Assembly (NCBI GenBank): GCA_029961685.1
Contig: JARWKL010000001.1
Coordinates: 27,230,295-27,294,294 of the forward strand
Direction: 5' to 3'
DNA: 64,000 nt
DNA from: Aristolochia californica
Taxonomy: Eukaryota; Streptophyta; Magnoliopsida; Piperales; Aristolochiaceae
Position numbers and translations under genes: made by a program. The notes beneath the pieces were generated by a model, which saw only the letters and a program-made list of their open reading frames with translations, was not told where the DNA came from and made no database searches. Below are positions 1-11,816 of this stretch, piece after piece; the stretch's first letter is position 1, and each line of letters begins with the position of its first letter.

Positions 1-2402
1 TTTCCCAAACTTGGACAACAAAACTTTTGTGTTCATTTGTGCTGTCTAAATAAATTCTCTTTACTTACTTTTATTATAGTTTTAAATTTTTTTCCTTACA
101 TGAACTCTAAAATTTTCATTTGGTTGTGATCTATATGCATTTTTGGTTTACGGGATCAAGGGAGAGCGAAAACTCAAAGTTTTGATTTATTAAAAAAAGT
201 GTACGTCTAAAATGAAAATGCACAGTGCACAAATATAGAGCGAGATAATTCCAAAGAGTTTCTGTAATTTTTAGGGATTGTAAGCTCTTCTTAGTTTTTA
301 TATATCAGGTTTTGCAGTCGTCGGGAAAAAGGGGGACGCAGGGATTTTTAACTGAGTCTTGACTCCCAATCCATAAGTCATCTCTTAGGGTAATATAGCC
401 CATTACGCATGATAAATCACTTTAAGATCATCCATGATCGTTGGGTCAGCTTTTTGTAGATGGGAAAAATAATGGCTTGTTTGACTCGGGTAAATATCCC
501 ACTGCATGTTCACTTGAGAATTTGAAGAGCATTTGTTATTCTCTTCAAAAGCTTTGGATCCATAGGTGATTTGCATCTTTAACATGTTTGAAACATGCAA
601 ATCCATTTTTAAAGCATGTGTGTAGGAAATCTCTTTCCTATAAAATTCCAATTTGTTGGGGTTGAACTAGTGGAATTTCCTAAACATGGACAACAAAAAT
701 TTTGTGTTCATTTGTGGTGTGTGAATAAATTTTCTTTACCTGCATTTGTTATTTTTTAAAATTTTTTCCGTGCTTGAACTCCAAAATTCTCATTTTGTTG
801 TGATCTAATGGCCTTTTTGGTTTATGGGATGAAGGGAGAGCGAAAACTCAAAGTTTTGTTTGAAGAAAAATGAGTACATGTAGAATGAAAATGCACAATG
901 CACAAACATTGAGAGAGATAATTCCAAAGAGTTTCTGTAATTTTTAGGGATTGTAAGATGTTCTTAGTTTTTATATATCAGGTTTTGCAATCGTCGGGAA
1001 AAAGGGGGAGGTAGGGATTTTTAACTGAGTCATGACTCCCAATCCATAAGTCATTTATTAGGGTAATATAGCCCGTTACGCATGATAAATCACTCTACAA
1101 TCATCCAAGATCGTTGGGTCAGCTTTTTGTAGATGGGCAAAAAAATGGCTTGTTTGACTCAGCAAATATCCCACCACACGTTCACTTGAGAATTTAATGA
1201 GGTTTTGGATCCTTATGTGATTTGCATCTTTAACATGTTTAAAACATGCAAATCAATTTTTTAAGCATGTGTGGAGGAAATCTCTTTCTTATAAAATTCC
1301 AAGCTGTTAGGGTTGAACAAGTGGAATTTCCCAAACTTGGACAACAAAACTTTTTTGTTCATTTGTGGTGTGTGAATAAATTTTCTTTACTTACATTTGT
1401 TATTGTTTTAAATTTTTTTTCCGTACATGAACTCTAAAATTTTCATTTTGTTGTGATCTATTTGCCTTTTTGGTTTACGGGATGAAGGGAGAGCGAAAAC
1501 TCAAAGTTTTGATTTATGAAAAAAGTGTACATCTAAAATGAAAATGCATAGTGCACTAATGTAGAGTGAGATAATTCCAAAGAGTTTCTGTAATTTTTAG
1601 GGATTGTAAGCTCTTCTTATGTTTTATGTATCAGGTTTTGCAATCGTCGGGAAAAAGGGGGAGGCAGGGATTTTTAACTGAGTCTTGACTCCAGATCCAT
1701 TTGTCATTTATTATGGTAATATAGTCCATTACGCATGATAAATCACTTTACAATCATCCATGATCGTTGGGTCAGATTTTTGTAGATGGGCAAAATAATG
1801 GCTTGTTTGACTCGGGTAAATATCCCACCGGACGTTCACTTGAGAATTTAATGAGCGTTTGTTATTCTCTTCAGAAGTTATGGATACATAGGTGATTTGC
1901 ATCTTTAACATGTTTAAAACATGCAAATCCATTTTTTAAGCATGTGTAAAGGAAATCTCTTTCTTATTAAATTCCAAGCTATTAGGGTTGCACTAGTGGA
2001 ATTTCCTAAACTTGGACAACAAAACTTTTGTGTTCATTTGTGGTGTGTGAATAAATTTTCTTTAATTACATTAGTTATTGTTTTAAATTTTTTTCCGTAC
2101 ATGAACTCTAAAATTTTCATTTTGTTGTGATCTATTTGCCTTTTCGGTTTACAGGATGAAGGGAGAGCGAAAACTCAAAGTTTTGTTTTAAGAAAAAAGA
2201 GTACATGTAGAATAGAAATGCACAATGCACAAACGTAAAGAGAGATAATTCCAAAGAGTTTCTGTAATTTTTAGGGATTGGAAGCACTTCTTAGTTTTTA
2301 TATATTAGGGTTTGCAATCTTTGGGAAAAAAGGGGAGGCAGGGATTTTTAACTGTGTCTTGACTCCCAATCCATAAGTCATTTATTAGGGTAATATAGCC
2401 CG
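1..2402. repeat. Array segment: partial copy plus three assorted monomers
   Basis: The window opens inside a monomer, at the TTTCCCAAACTTGGACAACA segment. Two copies carry the diverged class II block (CATCTAAAATGAAAATGCA followed by CAGTGCAC or TAGTGCAC) near 200-240 and 1530-1560. The copy between landmarks 1076 and 1729 is only 653 bp. About 21 bp are missing at about 1200, where AATTTAATGAG runs straight into GTTTTGGATCC. No gene is seen in this stretch. Confidence 0.9.
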
Positions 2403-2611
2403 TTACACATGATAAATCACTTTACAATCATCCATGATCATCGGTTCAGCTTTTTGTCGATGGGTAAAATAATGGGTTGTTTGACTCGGGTAAATATCCC
2501 ACCGCACATTCACTTGAGAATTTAATGAGCGTTTTTTATTCTCTTCAAAAGCTTTGGATCCATAGGTGATTTGCATCTTTAACATGTTTAAAACATGCAA
2601 ATGCGTTTTTA

Positions 2612-3957
2612 AAGCATGTGTGGAGGAAATCGCCTTCTTATAAAATTCTAACCTGTTGGGGTTGAACTAGTGGAATTTCCCAAACTTGGACAACAAAACT
2701 TTTGTGTTCATTTGTGGTGTGTGAATAAATTTTCTTTTATTACATTTGCTATTTTTTAAAATTTTTTCCGTACTTGAACTCCAAAATTTTCATTTTGTTG
2801 TGATCTATTCCCCTTTTTGGTTTACGGGATGAAGGGAGAGCAAAAACTCAAAGTTTTGTTTTTAGAAAAAAGAGTACCTGTAGAATTGAAATGCACAATG
2901 CACAAATGTAGAGAGAGATAATTCCAAAGAGTATCTGTAACTTTTAGGGATTGTAAGATCTTCTTAGATTTTATATATCAGGTTTTGCAATCGTCTAAAA
3001 ATAGGGGGAGGCAGGGATTTTTAACTGAGTCTTGACTCCCAATCCATAACTCAATTATTAGGGTGATATAGCCCGTTACGTATGATAGATCACTTTACAA
3101 TCATCCATGATCGTTGGGTCAGCTTTTTGTAGATGGGCAAAATAATGGGTAATTTGACTCGTGTAAATATCCCACCGCACATTTACTTGAGTATTTAATA
3201 AGGGTTTGTTATTTTCTTCAAAAGTTTTGGATCCATAGGTGATTTGCATCTTTAACATGTTTAAAACATGCAAATGCATTTTTAAAGCATGTGTGGAGGA
3301 AATCGCCTTCTTATAAAATTCTAACCTGTTGGGGTTGAACTAGTGGAATTTTCCAAACTTGGACAACAAAACTTTTGTGTTCATTTGTGGTGTGTGAATA
3401 AATTTTCTTTTATTACATTTGCTATTTTTTAAAATTTTTTCCGTACTTGAACTCCAAAATTTTCATTTTGTTGTGATCTATTCCCCTTTTTGGTTTACGG
3501 GATGAAGGGAGAGCGAAAACTCAAAGTTTTGTTTTTAGGAAAAAGAGTACCTGTAGAATTGAAATGCACAATGCACAAATGTAGAGAGAGATAATTCCAA
3601 AGAGTATCTGTAACTTTTAGGGATTGTAAGATCTTCTTAGATTTTATATATCAGGTTTTGCAATCGTCTAAAAATAGGGGGAGGCAGGGATTTTTAACTG
3701 AGTCTTGACTCCCAATCCATAACTCAATTATTAGGGTGATATAGCCCGTTACGTATGATAGATCACTTTACAATCATCCATGATCGTTGGGTCAGCTTTT
3801 TGTAGATGGGCAAAATAATGGGTAATTTGACTCGTGTAAATATCCCACCGCACATTTACTTGAGTATTTAATAAGGGTTTGTTATTTTCTTCAAAAGCTT
3901 TGGATCCATAGGTGATTTGCATCTTTAACATGTTTAAAACATGCAAATCCATTTTCA
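2612..3957. repeat. Recent tandem duplication of one monomer (2 x 673 bp)
   Basis: Two adjacent units, roughly 2612-3284 and 3285-3957, are almost identical and share rare variants absent from most other copies: GTCTAAAAATAGGGGGAGG, CATAACTCAATTATTAGGG, CGTTACGTATGATAGATCAC, GGTAATTTGACTCGTG, and (at the upstream edges) GGAGGAAATCGCCTTC. I saw only a handful of differences by eye, such as GAGCAAAAACTC versus GAGCGAAAACTC. The edges are approximate because they lie in sequence common to the family. An unequal crossover that duplicated one unit recently is the simplest explanation. Confidence 0.85.
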
Positions 3958-4199
3958 AAGCATGTGTGTAGGAAATCTCTTTCCTATAAAATTCCAATCT
4001 GTTGGGGTTGAACTAGTGGAATTTCCAAAACATGGACAACAAAACTTTTGAGTTAATTTGTGGTGTGTGAATAAATTTTCTTTACATACATTAATTATTG
4101 TTTTAAATTTTTTCCGAACTTGAACTCCAAAATTTTCATTTTGTTGTGATGTATTTGCCTTTTTGGTTTACGGGATGAACGGAGAGCGAAAACTCAAAT

Positions 4200-7000
4200 G
4201 CTTTGTTTTAAGAAAAAAGAGTACATGTAGAATGGAAATTCACAATCCACAAACTGAGAGAGAGATAATTCCAAAGATTTTTTGTAATTTTTAGGGATTG
4301 TAAGCTCTTCTTAATTTTTATATATCAGGTTTTGCAATCGTCGGGAAAAAGGGGGAGGCATGGATTTTTAACTGAGTCTTGACTCCCAATCCATAAGTCA
4401 TTTATTAGGGTAATATAGCCAGTTAAGCATGATAAATCACTTTACAATCATCCACGATCGTTGGGTCAGCTTTTTGTAGATGGGCAAAATAATGGCTTGT
4501 TTGACTCGGGTAAATATCCCACCGCACGTTCACTTGAGAATTTAATGAGCGCTTGTTATTCCCTTCTAAAGCTATGCATCCATAGGTTATTTGCATATTT
4601 AACACGTTTAAAACATGCAAATCCATTTTTTAAGCACGTGTGGAGGAAATCTCTTTCTTATAAAATTCCAAGCTGTTAGGATTGAACTAGTCGAATTTCC
4701 CAAACTTGGACAACAAAACTTTTGTGTTCATTTGTGGTGTGTGATTAAATTTTCTTTACTTACATTTGTTATTGTTTTAAATTTTTTCCGCACTTGAACT
4801 CCAAAATTTTCATTTTGTTGTGATGTATTTGCCTTTTTGGTTTACGGGATGAAGGGAGAGTGCAAACTCAAAGTTTTGTTTTAAGAAAAAAGAGTACATG
4901 TAGAATGGAAATGCACAATGCACAAACGTAAAGAGAGATAATTCCAAAGAGTTTCTGTAATTTTTAGGGATTGTAAGCTCTTCTTAGTTTTTATATATTA
5001 GGTTTTGCAATCGTCGGGAAAAAGGGCGAGGCAGGGATTTTTAACTGAGTCTTGACTCCAAATCCATAAGTCATTTATTAGGGTAATATAGCCCGTTAAG
5101 CATGATAAATCACTTTACAATCATCCATTGTTGTTGGGTCAGCTTTTTATTGATGGGCAAAATAATGGCTTGTTTGACTTCGGTAAATATCCCACTGCAA
5201 GTTCACTTGAGAATTTAATGAGCGTTTGTTATTCTCTTCAAAAGCTTCGGATCCATATGTGATTTGCATCTTCAACATTTTTAAACCATGCATATCCATT
5301 TTCAAATCATGTGTGTAGGAAATCTCTTTCCTATAAAATTCTAAGCTGTTGGGGTTGAACTAGTGGAATTTCCAAAACTTGGACAACAAAACTTTTGTGT
5401 TCATTTTTGGTGTGTGAATAAAATTTCATTACTTACATTTTTTAATGTTTTAAATTTTTTCCGAAATTGAACTCATAAATTTTCATTTTGTTGTGATCTC
5501 TTTGCCTTTTTGGTTTACGGGATGAAGGGAGAGCGAAAAGTCACAGTTTTGTTTTAGGAAAAAAAAGTACATGTAGAATGGAAATGAACAATGCACAAAC
5601 GTAGAGAGAGATAATTCCATAGAGTTTCTGTAATTTTTAGGGATTGAAAGCTCTTCTTAGCTTTTATATATCAGGTTTTGCAATCGTCGGGAAAAGGGGG
5701 AGGCAAATATTTTTAACTGAGTCTTGACACCCAATCCATAAGTCATTTATTAGGGTAATATAGCCCGTTACGCATGAAAAATCACTTTACAATCATCCAT
5801 GATCGTTGGGTTAGCTTTTTGTAGATAGGCAAAATAATGGCTTGTTTGACTCGGGTAAATATCCCACCGCACGTTCACGTGAGAATTTAATGAGCATTTG
5901 TTATTCTCTTCAAAATCTTTGGATCCATAGGTGATTTGCATCTTTAACATGTTTAAAACATGCATATCCATTTTTAAAGCATGTGTGTAGGAAATCTCTT
6001 TCCAATAAAATTCGAAGCTGTTGGGGTTGAACTAGTGGAATTTCCCAAACTTGGACAACAAAACTTTTGTGTTCATTTGTGGTGTGTGAATAAATTTTCT
6101 TTACTTACATTTGTTATTGTTTTAAATTTTTTCCGTACTTGAACTCCAAAATTTTCATTTTGTTGTGATGTATTTGCCTTTTGGGTTTACGAGATGAAGG
6201 GAGAGCGAAAACTCAAAGTTTTCTTTTAAGAAAAAAGAGTACATGTAGAATGGAAATCCACAATGCACAAACGTAAAGAGAGATATTTCCAAAGAGTTTC
6301 TGTAATTTTTATGGATTGTAAGCTCTTCTTAGTTTTTATATATCGGGTTTTGCAATCGTCGGTAAAAAGGGGGAGGCAGGGATTTTTAAATGAGTATTGA
6401 CTCCCAATCCACAAGACATTTATTAGGGTAATATAGCCCGTTACACATGATAAATCACTTTACAATCATCCATGATCGTTGGGTCAGCTTTTTGAAGATG
6501 GGAAAATAATGGTTTGTTTGACTTGGGTAAATATCCCACCGCACGTTCACTTGAGAATTTAATGAGCGTTTGTTATTCTCTTCAAAAGCTTTGGATCCAT
6601 AGGTGATTTGCATCTTTAACAATGTTAAAACATGCAAATCCATTTTTTTAAGCATGTGGGGAGGAAATCTCTTTCTTATAAAATTCCAAGCTGTTGGGGT
6701 TGAACTAGTGGAATTTTCCAAACTTGGACAACAAAACTTTTGTGTTCATTTGTGGTGTTGGAATAAATTTTCTTTACTTACATTTGTTATTGTTTTAAAT
6801 TTTTTCCGTACTTGAACTCCAAAATTTTCATTTTGTTGTGATCTATTCGCCTTTTTGGTTTACAGGATGAAGGGAGAGCGAAAACTCAAAGTTTTGATTT
6901 AAGTAAAAAGAGTACATGCAGAATGGAAATGCACAATGCACAAACGTACATGAGAGATAATTCCAAAGAGTATGTGTAATTTTTAGGGATCGTAAGATCT
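4200..7000. repeat. Segmental duplication, copy 1 (partner 7,394 bp downstream)
   Basis: Landmarks 4423, 5096, 5768 and 6441 pair with 11817, 12489, 13162 and 13835, each displaced by 7,393-7,394 bp (11 units). Shared rare variants in the same order include AATCCACAAACT, AGCCAGTTAAGCATG, GAACTAGTCGAATTT, GTGTGTGATTAAATTTTC, GCTTCGGATCCATATGTG, CCGAAATTGAACTC, GATCTCTTTGCC, CCAATAAAATTCGAAGC and, in the last unit, GGTGTTGGAATAAA. The outer edges are approximate. The order of four distinct monomers is preserved, so this is a block copy and not chance similarity. Confidence 0.85.
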
Positions 7001-10000
7001 TCCTACTTTTTATATATTAGGTTTTGCAATCGTCTGGAAAAAGGGGGAGGCAAGGATTTTTAACTTAGTCTTGACTCCCAATCCATATGTCATTTATAGG
7101 GTAATATAGCCCGTTACGCATGATAAATCACTTTACAACCATCCATGATCGTTGGGTTAGCTTTTTGTAGATGGGCAAAATAATGGGTTGTTTGACTCGG
7201 GTAAAATCCCACCGCACGCTCACTTGAGAATTTAATGAGCGTTTGTTATTCTCTTTGAAAGCTTTTTATCCATAGGTGATTTGCATCTTTAACATGTTTA
7301 AAACATGCAATCCATATTTTAAGCATGTGTGGAGGAAATCTCTTTCTTATAAAATTCCAAGCTGTTGGGGTTGAACTAGTGGAATTTCCCAAACTTGGAT
7401 AACAAAACTTGTGTTCATTTGTGGTGTGTGAATAAATTTTCTTTACTTACATTTTTTAATGTTTTAAATTTTTTCTGTACTTGAACTCCTAAATTTTCAT
7501 TTTGTTGTGATGTATTTGCCTTTTTGGTTTACGGGATGAAGGGAGAGCGAAAACTCAAAGTTTTCTTTTTAGAAAAAGAGTACATGTAGAATGGAAATCC
7601 ACAATGCACAAACGTAAAGAGAGATATGTCCAAAGAGTTTCTGTAATTTTTAGGGATTGTAAGCTCTTCTTAGTTTATATATATCGGGTTTTGCAATCGT
7701 CGGTAAAAAGGGGGAGTCAGGGATTTTTAACTGAGTCATGACTCCCAATCCACAAGACATTTATTAGGGTAATATAGCCCGTTACACATGATAAATCACT
7801 TTACAATCATCCATGATCGTTGGGTCAGCTTTTGGTAGATGGGAAAATAATGGCTTGTTTGACTCGGGTAAATATCCCACCGCACGTTCACTTGAGAATT
7901 TAATGAGCATTTGTTATTCTCTTCAAAAGCTTTGGATCCATTGGTGATTTGCATCTTTAACAATGTTAAAACATGCAAATCCATTTTTTTAAGCATGTGG
8001 GGAGGAAATCTCTTTCTTATAAAATTCCAAGCTGTTGGGGTTGAACTAGTGGAATTTGCCAAACTTGGACAACAAAACTTTTGTGTTCATTTGTGGTGTT
8101 GGAATAAATTTTCTTTACTTACATTTGTTATTGTTTTAAATTTCTTCCGTACTTGAACTCCAAAATTTTCATTTTGTTGTGATCTATTCGCCTTTTTGGT
8201 TTACGGGATGAAGAGAGAGCGAAAACTCAAAGTTTTGATTTAAGAAAAAAGAGTACATGCAGAATGGAAATGCACAATGCACAAACGTACATGAGAGATA
8301 ATTCCAAAGAATATGTGTAATTTTTAGGGATTGTAAGATATTCTTAGTTTTTATATATCAGGTTTTGCAATAGTCGGGAAAAAGGGGGAGGCAAGGATTT
8401 TTAACTGAGTCTTGACTCCCAATCCATAAGTCATTTATTAGGGTAATATAGCCCATTACGCATGATAAATCACTTTACAACCATCTATGATCGTTGGGTT
8501 AGCTTTTTGTAGATGGGCAAAATAATGGGTTGTTTGACTCGGGTAAAATCCCACCGCACGCTCACTTGAGAATTTAATGAGCGTTTGTTATTCTCTTTGA
8601 AAGCTTTTTATCCATAGGTGATTTGCATCTTTAACATGTTTAAAACATGCAATCCATATTTTAAGCATGTGTGGAGGAAATCTCTTTCTTATAAAATTCC
8701 AAGCTGTTGGGGTTGAACTAGTGGAATTTCCCAAACTTGGATAACAAAACTTGTGTTCTTTTGTGGTGTGTGAATAAATTTTCTTTACTTACATTTTTTA
8801 ATGTTTTAAATTTTTTCTGTACTTGAACTCCTAAATTTTCATTTTGTTGTGATGTATTTGCCTTTTTGGTTTACGGGATGAAGGGAGAGCGAAAACTCAA
8901 AGTTTTCTTTTTAGAAAAAAGAGCACATGTAGAATGGAAATCCACAATGCACAAACGTAAAGAGAGATATGTCCAAAGAGTTTCTGTAATTTTTAGGGAT
9001 TGTAAGCTCTTCTTAGTTTATATATATCGGGTTTTGCAATCGTCGGTAAAAAGGGGGAGTCAGGGATTTTTAACTGAGTCATGACTCCCAATCCACAAGA
9101 CATTTATTAGGGTAATATAGCCCGTTACACATGATAAATCACTTTACAATCATCCATGATCGTTGGGTCAGCTTTTGGTAGATGGGAAAATAATGGCTTG
9201 TTTGACTCGGGTAAATATCCCACCGCACGTTCACTTGAGAATTTAATGAGCATTCATTATTCTCTTCAAAAGCTTTGGATCCATTGGTGATTTGCATCTT
9301 TAACAATGTTAAAACATGCAAATCCATTTTTTTAAGCATGTGGGGAGGAAATCTCTTTCTTATAAAATTCCAAGCTGTTGGGGTTGAACTAGTGGAATTT
9401 GCCAAACTTGGACAACAAAACTTTTGTGTTCATTTGTGGTGTTGGAATAAATTTTCTTTACTTACATTTGTTATTGTTTTAAATTTCTTCCGTACTTGAA
9501 CTCCAAAATTTTCATTTTGTTGTGATCTATTCGCCTTTTTGGTTTACGGGATGAAGAGAGAGCGAAAACTCAAAGTTTTGATTTAAGAAAAAAGAGTACA
9601 TGCAGAATGGAAATGCACAATGCACAAACGTACATGAGAGATAATTCCAAAGAATATGTGTAATTTTTAGGGATTGTAAGATATTCTTAGTTTTTTTATA
9701 TCAGGTTTTGCAATAGTCGGGAAAAAGGGGGAGGCAAGGATTTTTAACTGAGTCTTGACTCCCAATCCATAAGTCATTTATTAGGGTAATATAGCCCATT
9801 ACGCATGATAAATCACTTTACAACCATCCATGATCGTTGGGTTAGCTTTTTGTAGATGGGCAAAATAATGGGTCGTTTGACTCGGGTAAAATCCCACCGC
9901 ACGTTCACTTGAGAATTTAATGAGCGTTTGTTATTCTCTTCGAAAGCTTTTTATCCATAGGTGATTTGCATCTTTAACATGTTTAAAACATGCAAATCCA

Positions 10001-11816
10001 TATTTTAAGCATGTGTGGAGGAAATCTCTTTCTTATAAAATTCCAAGCTGTTGGGGTTGAACTAGTGGAATTTCCCAAACTTGGATAACAAAACTTTTGT
10101 GTTCTTTTGTGGTGTGTGAATAAATTTCATTTACCTACATTTTTTAATGTTTTAATTTTTTTTTGTACTTGAACTCCATAATTTTCATTTTGTTGTGATG
10201 TATTCGCCTTTTTGGTTTACGGGATGAAGGGAGAGCGAAAACTCAAAGTTTTCTTTTAAGAAAAAAGAGTACATGTAGAATGGAAATCCACAATGCACAA
10301 ACGTAAAGAGAGATATTTCCAAAGAGTTTCTGTAATTTTTAGGGATTGTAAGCTCTTCTTAGTTTTGATATATCGGGTTTTGCAATCGTCGGTAAAAAGG
10401 GGGAGGCAGGGATTTTTAACTGAGTCTTGACTCCCAATCCACAAGACATTTATTAGGGTAATATAGCCCGTTACACATGATAAATCACTTTACAATCATC
10501 CATGATCGTTGGGTCAGCTTTTTGTAGATGGGAAAATAATGGCTTGTTTGACTCGGGTAAATATCCCACCGCACGTTCACTTGAGAATTTAATGAGCATT
10601 TCTTATTCTCTTCAAAAGCTTTGGATCAATAGGTGATTTGCATCTTTAACAATGTTAAAACATGCAAATCCATTTTTTTAAGCGTGTGGGGAGGAAATCT
10701 CTTTCTTATAAAATTCCAAGCTGTTGGGGTTGAACTAGTGGAATTTCCCAAACATGGACAACAAAACTTTTGTGTTCATTTGTGGTGTTGGAATAAATTT
10801 TCTTTACTTACATTTGTTATTGTTTTAAATTTTTTCCGTACTTGAACTCCAAAATTTTCATTTTGTTGTGATCTATTCGCCTTTTTGGTTTACGGGATGA
10901 AGGGAGAGCGAAAACTCAAAGTTTTGATTTAAGAAAAAAGTGTACATGCAGAATGGAAATGCACAACGCACAAACGTACATGAGAGATAATTCCAAAGAG
11001 TATGTGCAATTTTTAGGGATTGTAAGATCTTCTTAGTTTTTATGTATCAGGTTTTGCAATCGTCGGGAAAAAGGGGGAGGCAAGGATTTTTAACTGAGTC
11101 TTGACTCCCAATCCATAAGTCATGTATTAGGGTAATATAGCCCGTTATGCATGATAAATCACTTTACAATCATCCATGATCGTTGGGTTAGCTTTTTGTA
11201 GATGGGCAAAATAATGGGTTGTTTGACTCGGGTAAAATCCCACCGCACGTTCACTTGAGAATTTAATGAGCTTTTGTACTTCTCTTCAAAAGCTTTTGAT
11301 CCACAGGTGATTTGCATCTTTAACATGTTTAAAACATGCAAATCCATATTTTAAGCATGTGTGAAGGAAATCTCTTTCTTATAAAATTCCAAGCTGTTGG
11401 GGTTGAACTAGTGGAATTTCCCAAACTTGGATAACAAAACTTTTGTGTGCTTTTGTGGTGTGTGAATAAATTTTCTTTACTTACATTTTTTAATGTTTTA
11501 AATTTTTTCTGTACTTGAACTCCAAAATTTTCATTTTGTTGTGATGTATTCGCCTTTTTGGTTTACGGGATGAAGGGAGAGTGAAAACTTAAAGTTTTTT
11601 TTTAAGAAAAAAGTGTACATGTAGAATGGAAATGCACAATCCACAAACTTAGAGAGAGATAATTCCAAAGAGTTTCTATAATTTTTAGGGATTGTAAGCT
11701 CTTCTTAGTTTTTATATATCAGGTTTTGCAATTGTCGGGAAAAAGGGGGAGGCAGGGATTTTTAACTGAGTCTTGACTCCCAATCCATAAGTCATTTATT
11801 AGGGTAATATAGCCAG
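6441..11816. repeat. Two-monomer (P-Q) higher-order repeat, four copies, ~1,343 bp each
   Basis: P monomers start at landmarks 6441, 7782, 9125 and 10471. They carry AACAATGTTAAAACATGC in place of the usual dyad, GTGGGGAGGAAATC, and GGTGTTGGAATAAA. Q monomers start at 7114, 8456, 9799 and 11145. They carry GGTAAAATCCCACC (two bases short) and CATATTTTAAGC, and in three of the four TTTTTATCCATAGG replaces the BamHI region. The first two Q units also have AACATGCAATCC. Dimers spaced 1,341-1,346 bp alternate strictly. The dimers starting at 7114 and 8456 look nearly identical over their whole length and share AGATATTCTTAG and CAATAGTCGGG. The outer dimers are more diverged, which places the newest amplification at the centre. 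Confidence 0.88.
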
